A DNA stretch of 64,000 nucleotides from Didymella arachidicola (lineage: Eukaryota; Ascomycota; Dothideomycetes; Pleosporales; Didymellaceae): assembly GCA_016630955.3 (NCBI GenBank), contig CM049986.1:1612001-1676000 (forward strand). The letters run 5' to 3'. The number at the start of each line of letters is the position of its first letter. Position 1 is the first letter of the stretch. The notes under the pieces were generated by a model. That model did not search any database. It was not told the DNA's origin and worked only from the letters and a program-made list of their open reading frames with translations. The position numbers and the translations under genes were made by a program. This document shows, piece after piece, positions 11,401 to 22,087 of the stretch.

Positions 11401-14400
11401 GAGAAGCGACGGCATTCGACTGTCTGTCCTACGAGCACGTTCAGTCATCCATGTCAGCGGTTGCGAAACTGCTCCATATCCTCTCCGCTGCCAACATGTT
11501 CAGAGATTTGATCCGCATTGGTAGGACTCCGATTCCCAGGATCGAGGGATTACCTGCTCCAGCGTTCGTGAACATGTCTACCAGGCTTGACGACATTCAA
11601 TTGCGACTCTGGACCTTACAATATTACTTATTGAGAGAAGGAATGTCGCAAGATCCTGCACAATTTCCGATACCATCTGAGGATCTGTTCGAATTCTTAA
11701 GGCATGTTCACCATGCTGCTGGTGTTCGTGGCTTCTGTCATCAGTCTGCGCGCCAGTTCCTGCGATTGGCAAAGGACGAGATCCTGCGCTTAGACGATGT
11801 AGTCGATGCCAACAGTCGTGATCTTGAGTTCTGCCAAGTACTAAATGATCTCTACGGTCTAAAGTTGTTCATTGAACCTCTCGACTGCCACGACTTCTCA
11901 TCGGTCCCCGATACCCTCGACAAGAAGGCTGCGTTCAACCTCCTCCCATTCGTCATGTCACAAGCTGCAAAGGTAGACCTGAAGGACCTACCGAAGACCA
12001 AGCAGGAGCTGAGAGCTTCTATTGAGAAAGTTCACGCAGCTTTGGGACGGCCTAAGCAGCATGATGATGTCGCGTTCAATCGCAAAGCCATCTCGACCTA
12101 CTTCAAATCGCCGATACACCCCACCGCATTATTCAATTGCCTCAAAGGTGTTGGCTCGCTCATTACACGAAGCATCCCTGATGAGGAAGCAGTCGCTGCC
12201 TCTAAGGGCTGGTTCTTCATGATGGGTAACATCGCTCTCAGCAAGTTCCGGTCCCAGAAGCGAATGACACAAGGACCTACAGAAGACCTCAACTATGCGC
12301 AAGCCTTCTACCTACAAGACTTGGAGTATTCCACAGAACGCTGGGAAACTTGGTATCGCATCGCCCAGGTGTATGACACACAGCTTGAAGAAGCTGTGTC
12401 TTGGAACGCGGACAAAATGAATAGCAGTACAATCGAGCTGTCGAACCTTCAACGCGGTGCGATCAACTGCTACACCATGGCAGTTGCGTGCTCTATGCGC
12501 GAGGGTAGTGCTTCGTCCCGAGAACAAGCTCAGATTGCGCAGATGTACACTGAGTTCGGCGACCGCATCTACGCCTCATCTCGGGAGCCATTCTGCATGG
12601 AAGCGTTCCAAACTCGGGACAGCGAAAGGCGCTTTGTGAATGTGCCAGGCCTCTCAGGCGCACAACGCGATGTACCCTTCGTCGCCCTGCAGCCGTACAG
12701 TGCATGGAAGTTTGCCAGCACATTATACAAGCGAGCCATTCAGAACAACCCAGACAAGTGGTGGAACCACTACATGCTCGCAAAGAGCCTATGGAAAATG
12801 TGGGCTGCGAATCACAATGCTGCCATTCAAGCATTGTCTTCTGGTCTTGCGCCGCCCGAAAAACGCGGGCCAAGTTGGGAAGATGTCATCAAGCCTGCTG
12901 TCGGCGCTATCGAAAGGCTACCAGACAAGAAGGGCAAGAGTGGCGAACCCATACTTGAACCACACTACAAACTGGTCTCAATCGTGCACAAGCTTGTTAA
13001 GCGCAGAGCTATCAACCCAACCAAAGGCGCAGGGCTCTTGTCGAACACCTTCTACTCGAAGAATACGGGCATCCCGGAAACTTTTGATGAATGGGAAGGC
13101 TTCATTCTCGCTGTCATCAAGGCGCTGCGTCAGGCGGACAAGTCGTCTTGGCATCACCGCATCATAGCACGATCGGCCTATATCCTTTACGACGGCGGCA
13201 AGGACCTCATTCAGGCCCACGCAGCGAAACATGAATTGACACAAACGATCTTTACGAAGACCATGGCAGTACAGGTATGGAAGCCGGAGTACGAGCGGCC
13301 CGGTCGTCACTTCGTTTACACACTGCGATACACAAAGTTCTTCATCGATCTGCTGGATTTCACCGCTGACAAGGTCAACTTCGAGGCACTAGCCAAGCGC
13401 GTGCGTCGCAAACAGACAGACTTCTTTCAGCACAGCGAGCTGTGGAAAGACCTGTGTACGCGCTACCTGAGAATGCTACGCCGCTTGGGTAATGTCAGCG
13501 AGGGACAAGAGGATTCAGCGTTCAAGTCCGTCAATCAGGAGGACTTCAGCGCTCTAGCCACGCGGATAGAGGCGTGGTGTCAGAATCAGTCAACACAGCA
13601 CCCTGTCTTGGACGTGCTCCGCGACGCTATTGAGCTCAAACGCCTCAACAATGGCCTCATGAAGTCAGCAATGATCGATGACCTGATAGGTGACAGTTAC
13701 GCCATGCTCTATACTACAGTCGGACCCACACTACCACCTTTGCCGTCAGAACAGCAGCAACAGACACCACAGCCCGGCCCTTCGGGCACTGTAACACCAC
13801 AGCCGGCAACGAAATCTTTGTCCGTTGCTTCATTGATGACGGTCCAAGTCGATGGCACCGCTGACGGCCACAACACACCCTTCGCAATATACCATCCCAG
13901 CCAATTGCAGCAGCAGGCCCCATCGCTACCGCAAGCACCCACTATACCTGAGCAAGCGCCCAGGCCAAGAGCCAAGGCTGTGGGCAAACGCGAAATCCAG
14001 CGACGCGCCGAAGCATGCGTGCAGAAGGCCACTGTGGCCAGCACACCGCAGCCGTCTACATTGATGCCCATCCGCTCTCCTTCTGTAGCCAATGTCACCA
14101 TCCCGTCGCTCTTCCAGCGCCAATCAACAGACAGACCAGATCAGCCTGCCTCGCTCACACCCGGAGCCGGTCTAGGTACCGCCCTCCTCGCTGCATCCGC
14201 ATCCTTCGACAGCGCGCCCGGCACGGCAACAGCAAGTATAAACAACGACCATGCTCACGACACAGACAACGAACACGACAATGACGCGGATCAGGACAAC
14301 GACGAGCATGAGGGCGAAGGCGAAGGCGAAGGCGACACTGAACACGCTGCAGCCGACGACAACGGCGACGACGCAGACGACGAGTCTGAGCTCAGCGAGC

Positions 14401-14645
14401 TGGATGAGAGCGAGGTCCAGGAAATTGCCCAAGAGGTCAGGGAGCACGAGAGGCGGAGCGCAAGCTTTGCGACCGTAAAGCCAATGTTTCCGGGCTTGTT
14501 CGCTGGGAGAGCGAGTGCAGATCGGGGCAACGTAGGTGTGGGTGCGCCGCCGCCGTTTGGGCTGCCTGCTGGGGCTGCTTTGGCGGCGGTTGCGAGGGGT
14601 GAGGAGGCGGAGAGGATGGATGTGGATAAGAGAGAGGGCGAGTAG
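8465..14645 (+). CDS. HIR3: Histone transcription regulator 3 (HIR complex scaffold)
   Basis: Two exons: 8465-8467, which is the start codon alone, and 8529-14645, joined by a 61-bp intron (GTATGC...TACTGAC...TTGCAG). The product is about 2,039 residues, as large as other filamentous-fungal HIR3 proteins. The N-terminus after the junction reads SKAPKASKASAWHALNVES, followed by an acidic stretch and the signature EIQIEEALKLYQTALKYHSEGP with TPR-like helices. Long alpha-helical repeats continue to about residue 1,750. The last 250 residues are low-complexity (Gln/Pro, then a run of Glu, Gly and Asp) and end with a basic-acidic tail. HIR3 (animal CABIN1) scaffolds the replication-independent H3-H4 chaperone complex that represses histone genes. 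An ATG at 8478 in the intron is in frame and would give a few extra residues, but the splice signals and the natural MSKAP start argue for the two-exon model. Confidence 0.93.
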
Positions 14646-15213
14646 GAGTAATCAGAGTCGACGTTCGGATGCCTTCAGAAGTGGGTATTTGGGTTTGGCG
14701 CAGGGGCATTGCATGGATCAGGATAACGGCGTCGGTCAATATAGATACCCTTTGGGTCTGCATAGTAGAAATCCGCAATTGGACCACTCGCGTATTGAGG
14801 TCTTCTCTGCTTCGCAACTCATACGCTGTGCGCATATCGTGACGCGAGTTGTTCGTCGTATACAAATCTCTTTAGTGCATCGTCGCTACTGCCATCCGAA
14901 GAAGAGTGCTTGGTGGAAAAAGTAGGAGGCTCCCAACGCATTGCAAGACTGGCTATCCTTTCTGCGCATTCCAACGTGCAGTATTGGACGAGCACTCGAC
15001 GCTTCTGCAGTCCACATCAAGCTGAGCAACCAGAACACATTTTCTAGTCCCAGAGTATCCCATACCACTCCACCCAGTACCCCAACCCAAGCAATACCCA
15101 AGCACAGTAACCCCTCTCCCCATCATACAAATCTCCTCACCACGATCCCCCAACCCCATCACCCCATTTCCCGAAACCCACCCCCAACATCCCACCCAGC
15201 GCAGCGCACCCCC
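14646..15213. other. Intergenic region with a C-rich, G-poor tract
   Basis: This 568-bp gap lies between the convergent HIR3 and orphan genes. From about 15,050 the plus strand is rich in C and A and almost free of G, which continues into the low-complexity gene that follows. No gene was recognised. Confidence 0.5.
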
Positions 15214-15777
15214 TCACTCCCCAACCTCCGGCATATCCCTCCACCTCACCTCCTCGCCCCCATCCGCCCTCCTTACCATCCAATTCACCGACTCCCACGT
15301 CCGCCCATCATACACCCCAAACCGCTCATTCGTACGGCGAAAAAACCAAGTCGTCGCAAGATCGTGGCGTTGAAACCTCGGCGTCGTCACCGGGTTATCG
15401 ATGATGTAGGTTCGCTGCGCGGAGAGGTCGAAGTGAGGGTCGCGCTGCGAGCGGGAGATCATGTTGAAAATTGATGGGCCCCAGGTTGCGATGGAGGGGT
15501 GGTCGCCGTCGCCTGAGGGTGGGATGATGTGGTGTGTGGGTCTGGTGGTTGGGGGGGCGGTTTGGGGTGTGTCGTGGCGTGTGGTGTTGGGTGTGGCGGT
15601 GGTGCTGGTTGGGTGGGTGGTTTGCGGCTGGGTGGATGCAGAGGTGTTGTTGTGTACGGGTGTGGTGACGGTGTTGGTACCTTCGGGTACGGCGGGTGCG
15701 GTTGGTGCGGTGGTTGCGGGTTGGTGTGAGGCATCGAAGCCGCTGGTAGTATCGAGCGGCTGACTTGGCTGCGACAT
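15214..15777 (-). CDS. Orphan low-complexity protein
   Basis: A single-exon frame encodes about 187 residues from the ATG at 15777; a longer open frame upstream begins without ATG. The first ~90 residues are mostly Thr, Pro, Ala, Gln and His (for example TTRPTHHIIPPSGDGD) and look disordered. The C-terminal ~95 residues are better ordered, with ATWGPSIFNMISRSQRDPHF and ATTWFFRRTNERFGVYDGR, and are the best sign that this is a real gene. There is no signal peptide or membrane segment. The stop codon lies 568 bp from the HIR3 stop. I do not recognise the family. The extreme strand asymmetry in base use comes from the CA/CC-rich codons of the first half. Confidence 0.55.
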   Translation of the reverse strand: MSQPSQPLDTTSGFDASHQPATTAPTAPAVPEGTNTVTTPVHNNTSASTQPQTTHPTSTTATPNTTRHDTPQTAPPTTRPTHHIIPPSGDGDHPSIATWGPSIFNMISRSQRDPHFDLSAQRTYIIDNPVTTPRFQRHDLATTWFFRRTNERFGVYDGRTWESVNWMVRRADGGEEVRWRDMPEVGE

Positions 15778-15990
15778 GGCGGTGTCGGGTTGAATGATAT
15801 TGGATGATCGATTGAGGGGAGACGTTGATGGGTTCAAGGTTGATTTGGTCTTGCTTTTGCAGGTGCGTTTGCTAGTCTGCAGGAGCGATATGTGTAGATT
15901 TCGAGGTGAGAGAAAGTGCGGGCTGGATCAATTGCCTCCACAGGATCAGTGCAGGTAGGTTTCATCATGTAGTCACTTCTGTGGCTTAAA

Positions 15991-17274
15991 TTACACGGTA
16001 ACAATTTCCAGGACTGTTCTTGTATCCTTCCTAAGCTCGACCCATCCATCCTTCTCAACCCTCACTATCTTCCCGTCCACACAGATACGTCGCCAACGCC
16101 CTTCATCTTCTCGGCCCTCGAACTCAATGCGAAGTCCGTCGATCGCTTCGTATCGGATGGCTGGATCCTCAATATGCTTGCCGCCCTGGTACGCAAGACC
16201 CATCAGGCGCATAGCCTCATCGCCGCTGGTAGGCCCAAAGTGCACGAGATGCATACTTCCATCCAGTGGCTTCGAGTGAGGGGAGATGCAGAACGGCTGC
16301 TCGAGGTTCGACACCATGGTCGCAAGGGTATACATGTGTTCCTCATCCTTCAGTGGCGCCCACTCTTCGGCTTTCAGCACAGATACCTTGGCTTTGTATG
16401 CGTGCGGTGCTGAACCATCGGCCGGGTATAAGGCCTCCTTCGCAGCCATCTTGAAGCGCTCGACGCCGAATTTGCGGTATTCTGCTGTGTCACTGTCGGC
16501 AACAAGGGAGGCGTGCATGCCCCAGCTACACACGACAGCGCCATGAAGGGTTGGTCGACCTGTTGAAGAATCTTTTGAGAGTTCCTCTTCGCTGCGTGCT
16601 TCGTCGACGAGGAGCCGAGCGCCGGACGAGAAGGAAGCGGTGAAGATAGGCAGAGGCTGAGACTGTGACGAAGCTAGGGCATTAAGACCCCACGTGTTCG
16701 TCTTACCAATGTTGATGGAGTGGTAAAGCGCGTTGGCGGTTCCCAATGGTAGCAGGACAATTTGTGGGGCGACGTAAGATGACGAGGTTGAGTGTGAAGA
16801 TAGTCCGTTCACCATATCAATGACACCACCGTCACCTGAGAGGACAATGACTCGCAGCGCCGTACCTGCATTTGCCTTCGCAAATATCACATTGTTCGTA
16901 AGCTCGAGTACACTGGTCGCCGAAGTTGTTGTGTGCACCTGGAACTTCTGGCGGTCGTTTGGATATATGGAAGCAAGGATGGGGCCAACAACTTCGTCGT
17001 AGAAAACGACTGCTTGCTGATGTCCAGAACCGACTGACAGAATGACATGTGTCTCGCGAATGTCTGCGGTCGTACCAGTAGCTTTTTCAGCTGCATGTTG
17101 AGCTATCTTTGCTAGACGTGGATGCTTCGCGGTATCTGGATCCAATGCCAGGAATGCGTCGATTGTAGACGCTCCGTCGGCGCTAGGGAGCGACATAGTC
17201 AATTGCTTCGTGGCATCTACGTTCGCATCCTCGCTCTTACTGATGCCGCTCTCGTTGTTTGCCTGCTCAGTCAT
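15991..17274 (-). CDS. Diacylglycerol/sphingosine kinase-like catalytic domain protein
   Basis: A single-exon gene encodes about 427 residues from the ATG at 17274; the frame extends six codons upstream but without an ATG. Residues ~75-225 resemble a DAGKc (LCB5-like) ATP-binding domain. The glycine motif appears as VLSGDGGVIDMVNGL in place of the usual GGDGTxxEVxNGL, and PLGTANALYHSI matches the PxGTxN substrate loop. The C-terminal half has the beta-rich arrangement of the family (GAVVCSWGMHASLVADSD, then LVHFGPTSGDEAMRLM). Such enzymes phosphorylate diacylglycerol, ceramide or sphingoid bases; the substrate here cannot be told from sequence. There is no membrane segment. The Ser at the first motif glycine is unusual and could mean altered activity. 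Confidence 0.8.
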   Translation of the reverse strand: MTEQANNESGISKSEDANVDATKQLTMSLPSADGASTIDAFLALDPDTAKHPRLAKIAQHAAEKATGTTADIRETHVILSVGSGHQQAVVFYDEVVGPILASIYPNDRQKFQVHTTTSATSVLELTNNVIFAKANAGTALRVIVLSGDGGVIDMVNGLSSHSTSSSYVAPQIVLLPLGTANALYHSINIGKTNTWGLNALASSQSQPLPIFTASFSSGARLLVDEARSEEELSKDSSTGRPTLHGAVVCSWGMHASLVADSDTAEYRKFGVERFKMAAKEALYPADGSAPHAYKAKVSVLKAEEWAPLKDEEHMYTLATMVSNLEQPFCISPHSKPLDGSMHLVHFGPTSGDEAMRLMGLAYQGGKHIEDPAIRYEAIDGLRIEFEGREDEGRWRRICVDGKIVRVEKDGWVELRKDTRTVLEIVTV

Positions 17275-17292
17275 ACTGGCTTCAATCGCCAC

Positions 17293-18010
17293 CAGTCAGC
17301 CACTTGTTGACTGCTTATGCAGCTTGAGACGTGTGGGCATACCAACGTAGTCGAAAAAGTGTCACAGAATGCGGGGTTGAGGTCGGTCTTTGAAGGCAAC
17401 TGTCACGTTAACTTTCAAAGCCTGGCTGAGGGGCGACTTTGATGGGTGTAAGACTATGGTCGCCATGGTGAGTCGCGATAACTGAATGTCGTGACTGCAG
17501 GAGCGACCGGGACCCGCTTGCTTCACCCGCATCTGTTGGCTCCGCATGTTCGCTGCGCTAACCTGGTACGTCATGTTCGAGAAGAGAACCATTGTGGAGC
17601 CAGACAGGAACCAAGACCTGTAGCAGAGATGGTGAACATGGCAACCTCCAAGCTCAGTTGCGACGCATAGCGCGCTTGATACAGACGACTTGCAGCTCGG
17701 AGGTATTGCGGATTCAAGCAGGCGCTGTCAGCTATTGTTAGGCTTGGTTACGTCATCCGCCTACCCTTGGCAGCATGCACTCTCCAGACGCAGCCGCTCA
17801 CCAGCAACGCACAATTTCGGCGTCGTCCTTTTTTGCAGTGTTGCAGACTCTCACATTGAACGTCTGCTGCCTAGCATTTATTCCGTCCGCATCCGCGCCG
17901 AGCGTAGCACCGACAACCGTATCAGGCTCGCCCATCCGTGCCTCACAGGCAGCCTCGCGCATGCGCACGCCCAACCTCTTCCACAATCCCACTCTCGCAA
18001 TACCGACACG
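17293..18010. promoter_or_regulatory. Divergent intergenic region
   Basis: This 718-bp stretch lies between the kinase-like gene and the small membrane protein gene, and should hold both promoters. The frame of the downstream gene is open from 17,690 but begins without ATG, so it is treated as leader. No further feature was recognised. Confidence 0.4.
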
Positions 18011-18739
18011 ATGAACGGCGGCTGGGTTTTCCTTATCATTTTGCTTCTGCTCGTCTCAGGCGCCTACTTCGGCTGGTACTTTTACGCGCAATGGTCCGCC
18101 AAAAAGAATGGCCTGCCTCCGCCGTCTATGAACCCCATCGCTGCCTTCAAGGCCTCTCGCGGCGAGGAATCAAACTATCCCGGCCCTGCGCCCGCCGGCA
18201 TCAAAGGCTGGATCGACACACAAGTCCGCAAATTCAAGAACAGGAACAACCGCTCGGCTGCTGGTGCGTACGAGGGGGACTACACGGCGACCGGCGACGC
18301 GCAGCGAGGCCGCGGTGCTGGCAGCAGGCTCGATCCAGATGAGGCGTGGTCAGCCAGGGTCGGCGACGAGGCCTACTACGAGGAGCAGGAGCTTGGTCTG
18401 CAGGAGCCACCACGCGGCGCGAACCCTTACGCATCGACAAATTACGCGCCTCAGCCCCATGAAGACCGCGGTCGCAGCCGTACACGCGACAGCTACGATG
18501 AGCACCTTGATGCGAGAAGCGCACGCAATGATCCTTTTGGCGACGACAACGCAGCCAGTCTGCGCGGTGTGAGCCCCAGGCCGCTGACTTACGGCGAGGA
18601 CACTAGCTACCATGGTGGTGCGACAGCGCAGATGCCCCAAGTACCGCAGATCAAGACACACAAGAAGGGAGGGAGTGTCAACAGCGCTGAGAACAGCCCG
18701 ACAGAGAGCAGGAGGAGTGTGTTCAGAGAGGCGATATGA
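18011..18739 (+). CDS. Small single-pass membrane protein of filamentous fungi
   Basis: A single exon encodes 242 residues from the ATG at 18011, preceded by a purine at -3. Residues ~5-27 form one hydrophobic segment (WVFLIILLLLVSGAYFGWYF) with only a few residues before it, so the protein is probably a signal-anchored type III or tail-out protein with most of its chain in the cytosol. The rest is hydrophilic and disordered: a conserved-looking GLPPPSMNPIAAFK segment follows the membrane span, then basic and Asp/Tyr-rich sequence and a Ser/Thr-rich C-terminus. Proteins of this layout are widespread and uncharacterised in ascomycetes. No enzymatic domain is visible and I assign no function. 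Confidence 0.75.
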   Translation: MNGGWVFLIILLLLVSGAYFGWYFYAQWSAKKNGLPPPSMNPIAAFKASRGEESNYPGPAPAGIKGWIDTQVRKFKNRNNRSAAGAYEGDYTATGDAQRGRGAGSRLDPDEAWSARVGDEAYYEEQELGLQEPPRGANPYASTNYAPQPHEDRGRSRTRDSYDEHLDARSARNDPFGDDNAASLRGVSPRPLTYGEDTSYHGGATAQMPQVPQIKTHKKGGSVNSAENSPTESRRSVFREAI

Positions 18740-19056
18740 GAGGCTGATGTTGATGGGCAGAAAAGCCGTAGGATAGCAGGATCGTGTGATCATGGCACCT
18801 TCACGTACGACCGGTGTTTCGTGGGGTTCACGAGGAGTATATACCTTTTTGTTTTGCTGTTAAAATCTTCCGGTTCCTTTCTCAATACTTCAAAGGTGGT
18901 TATCCACCGCTGCCTTGACCTTTCTTGACTGGTACCCAATGAGTCAAGATTTCGCAACGAGTAGCTTTAGCGCCTTGCAGCCTAGTGGCCGACTTCGCAG
19001 GTGATTGCCTTAAGTACGGTTCTCCAAGCCATGGTTCATCCCACCTGACAGTACAA

Positions 19057-19104
19057 AAGGTCGTGAGAGCCTAAGGTCGTGAGAGCCTAAGGTCGTGAGA
19101 GCCT
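19057..19104. repeat. Three tandem 16-bp repeats
   Basis: The unit AAGGTCGTGAGAGCCT is repeated three times without a mismatch at 19057-19072, 19073-19088 and 19089-19104. It lies about 50 bp upstream of the DUF3669 pseudogene. Confidence 0.95.
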
Positions 19105-19153
19105 CCGGCCACGGCCGCCACATCGAAACATCCCACCAAACAATAACAGATCA

Positions 19154-20372
19154 ATGAACGAGTATCACTGTATTGGCCGTGGCGGTTGTGGCTCCGTCTG
19201 GGCTTTGCCTATCACCTCCACGCCCACACCCACGCCCTCAACAGACACAGACTCACGAGATGTCCCACTTGCGCACATTTTCCAGCGTCCCCACGTTCTC
19301 AATCGCGCAGACGGCGACACAGAGCGCTCGGTCGCCAACGATATAGCCATGCACCGGCAATTTCTCACCTCCACCCAATCCACTCGCCTATCATTCCTGG
19401 TCCCCCACTCATAGCAGATGCTGCAAGCGCATGATCCAGATTATCCCAGCAATCTCCCCGCCGGCAGAGAGCCATGCGAGACATATATCCAAGAGCGTAT
19501 CCCTCCTCTGCCTCTCAGCATCCGCTCCACACTGATCAATCTTTACGGCCCTCCGAGCAAGCGGGACAGCGTACGTAACAGCAAGAAAGACGAGGATTGT
19601 CTTGTACGTCTGTATTCTGGCAAGTGCCGCAGCGCGTACGATCAAAACCGCCACAAATCGTTTTTCACACTGCGCAACTGTGGGCTCTACATCGACCATA
19701 TGGAACATGTAGGTATCAATATCGACCGCGCAGTCACAGTTCTAGCGAACTCTCTAGCCAATTGCTACTGGGTCGCGCATATCGATGCTAATGACTCGGA
19801 GTGAGTATTCGGGCTACCACGCTCTTCACCTGCAGTCACCAACCTATCTCCGTCAACGCCAGCGGAGGAAACCAGAGCTGGAAACGAAGAAGTGGTACTT
19901 AACACGCAGAGCGAAGACAGGGAAGTATTCACCATGCGAATCGACAACGGCAGCAATAGTGAGAATATGGCTGTGTGGATGCTCGACTTTGACTGCGTGC
20001 GTCCGATGAGTATGGACGCAGCGGGTGTCCAGCAGGCAGTTGACGCGTTCTACCGGAATGATCCGTACTTTCCTCGCCCATGGGCGAAATATATACACAG
20101 ACGAGGATAACAGAGTGTGGGGCGTCTTTCGCAGGGAGTTTCTCAAGGCAAGTGATGAGATTCTGAAAACCGACGAGACGATCGTGGCAGCCCGGAGGAT
20201 TGACCAAGTAAGTGAGGGTGACTTGGCCTGGTCGTGGGTAGTGGGGATTGAGCGAGGAGGAAGGAGGCGTATGGAAGAGCAAGCGGAGAAAGATGAGAGG
20301 GAGAACTCGAGAAGATTAGTGGCCGAGATAGATGCCGTGTTAGAGGCGAACCCAGAGCAGGTGACTAGATAG
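19154..20372 (+). pseudogene. DUF3669-domain protein, disrupted
   Basis: The sequence matches the order of motifs of fungal DUF3669 proteins: IGRGGCGSVW at the start, a duplicated-looking NDIAMHRQFL segment, REPCETYIQERIPPLPLSIR, DEDCLVRLYSGK, FTLRNCGLYIDHMEHVGI, CYWVAHIDANDSE, then WMLDFDCVRPMSMD and VWGVFRREFLKASDEIL. Three lesions break it. A TAG at 19412-19414 and a TGA at 19802-19804 are both in the same frame as the surrounding homology, and a one-base frame change lies around 20,070-20,090 between PYFPRP and the VWGVF block. A short intron could remove the TGA (GTGAGT donor at 19801), but no simple splice repairs all three. The family has no established biochemical role. The TAG is consistent with a CAG to TAG change. 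Confidence 0.75.
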
Positions 20373-21560
20373 GGACTAGTAATGGGACTCCATGATCGTG
20401 ACAAGCATTTATCACACCGTATATAAGTGACTAATGGTTGTAGGAGCACGATAAAGGTATTGTTTATGATACCTAGAAGTAGCTCCGATTCTGAAGTTTT
20501 GATTTCGTTGGAACGACGCGGACAACCTCTTTCTCCCCTTTCTCTGCGCCCTCCATTATCTCCAGCCAGGACACACCCTCTGATGAGAACACCACCCCAG
20601 ACGTGATTCCCAGTCTCTCAACATCCACTCGAAGCCATACAACATAAATGCTGCGAGGAGCCCGCCAAGATCACAGCCGTTAGTTTGACCAACACCGACG
20701 GATGCACGACTACTGCCCTGGTACTCGAGAATGAAGCTACACATAACTTGTCTCTTACAAACTTCAATGTGCCTAAGGCCAGTTTGAAAACATTCCAGTC
20801 AATCCTGAGATTTTAATTAAATCACCCTAATCAAGCGAAAGCTAGGCTTCTTGTAAGAAGAAGGCGGAAAAGGCTGCTTTGTAAGCACTGTAGTGGGGTA
20901 TTCGAGAATGTGGAGGCTTTGCACAGTGATTTTCATCTGGATCGAGAGTTGGTAGTAAACTGATTTCTGTTTCGGTTGAGCTTTTAGATGATCCATTCGG
21001 AACGAATATATGGACCGAGGAAATGGAGGCATGTATGAAGCTTGGCACTCATGCCTCCAAATCTCAGCCTTATCCGATGGAGTGACGTGTCTGTAGGCGT
21101 AGGCGCCATGGCGCACACTGTGCGGGGCGCCGACGCTCCAGCACGAATTAACAGCATACAGCACTCAATCTGCACGTTGAGCCCGATTCAGTGTCGCGAA
21201 TGACTTTCAGACTTCGCTTCTGCTTTACCTGGTTGTTGACAAGAGCCAAGTATCTGTTTTAACGCACACTACAAACACTGAATATGCATAACGCATCATA
21301 GGGTTGGGATTGTGAAGAAAGACGTATCAAATGGTTCTGTAGTCACTAGCCATGATCCGAAGGAAGCCACGCCACGTGACTTGAGTCCTGCGCGGTCGGA
21401 AATGCGTAGGCAATGCCTTTATTTGGTGCCGACGCAAACACGAAAAGACTTCTTGAAAAGAAAAACCCACTGGAACATGTTCGGGAATACATGTTCTGTA
21501 CGACAAAAGAATCAACCGCGCGACCCAAAGGAAATACCCTTAAACAAAAAATGCAAAATA
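20373..21560. other. Gene-poor stretch
   Basis: About 1.2 kb with only short, unconvincing frames and somewhat more A+T than the flanking genes. No transposon ends, RNA genes or repeats were recognised. Confidence 0.5.
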
Positions 21561-22087
21561 TTAAGAAACCGCTCCAGACTGTTCGTGCTTCTTCTGATGC
21601 TTGAGAAGGTTATCTCGTCTCGTGAAGGTCTTATTGCAACCGCAAGCCAAGCAGATATGGCGTCTCCGTGTGGCTGGGACTTCGTGAGTTGCAAGGTGAC
21701 GAGTGAGATCCGCGCGAAGATGGAAACTTTTGGAGCAATCAGGAATCGTGCAGGGATACCGGCGTCGGTGTCGCCGATGGATGTGAGAGCTGTAGGAGGC
21801 GTCAGTACTGAGACCCTTCTGGTCTGGGCTGGTGCACTTACTTCAGATCACACTTTCTTGGGAAAGTCCGAGTGCAAAATCCACAAGCGTACGCCTGTGG
21901 AGACGAATGATCTGAACTGGAAGTATTGGAAATGGTGGCAGAAGAAGTTTCCGGAGTTGATGCAATGCTTTCGGTGCGCCTAACTGCTGAAGCGAGAAGA
22001 TTTGGGGCGTGAGCGAAGTGACGCTCAGTACCGTCGTCAAAGGGACTGACAAGAGTATCGTAGTGCTCGGAAAAGGAAACGTATTGA
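21561..22087 (-). CDS. C2H2 zinc-finger protein (C-terminal exons; 5' end unresolved)
   Basis: Reading the minus strand, exon 22087-21842 and exon 21789-21561 join across a 52-bp intron (GTAAGT donor, CTGAC branch, CTACAG acceptor). The junction rebuilds a first C2H2 finger beginning CGFCTRTFPRKCDL and ending HIHRRH. Two more follow: CTIPDCSKSFHLRADLTRHLATH-type spacing C-x4-C-x12-H-x3-H, and CLACGCNKTFTRRDNLLKHQKKH-type spacing. Translation stops 7 residues after the last finger's final histidine, at TAA 21561-21563. The upstream part is Ser/Thr-rich. The exon probably starts at the acceptor TTTGCAG before 22087, fed by an exon containing a ...SPWDFLTPHHRADQALVLG frame, and a first exon may begin at ATG 22612. 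These 5' exons are not certain. Likely a sequence-specific transcription factor; target unknown. Confidence 0.7.

Noticed and set aside
14310..14335. Short GAAGGC repeat as a separate satellite
   Set aside because: It lies in frame in HIR3 and encodes part of its Gly/Glu tail.
15991..18739. Possible lipid-signalling gene cluster
   Set aside because: Only one gene has a lipid-related domain; neighbours have no linked function.
21312..21983. 223-codon plus-strand frame
   Set aside because: It starts without ATG and runs antisense to the C2H2 zinc-finger exons, which carry the recognisable protein.
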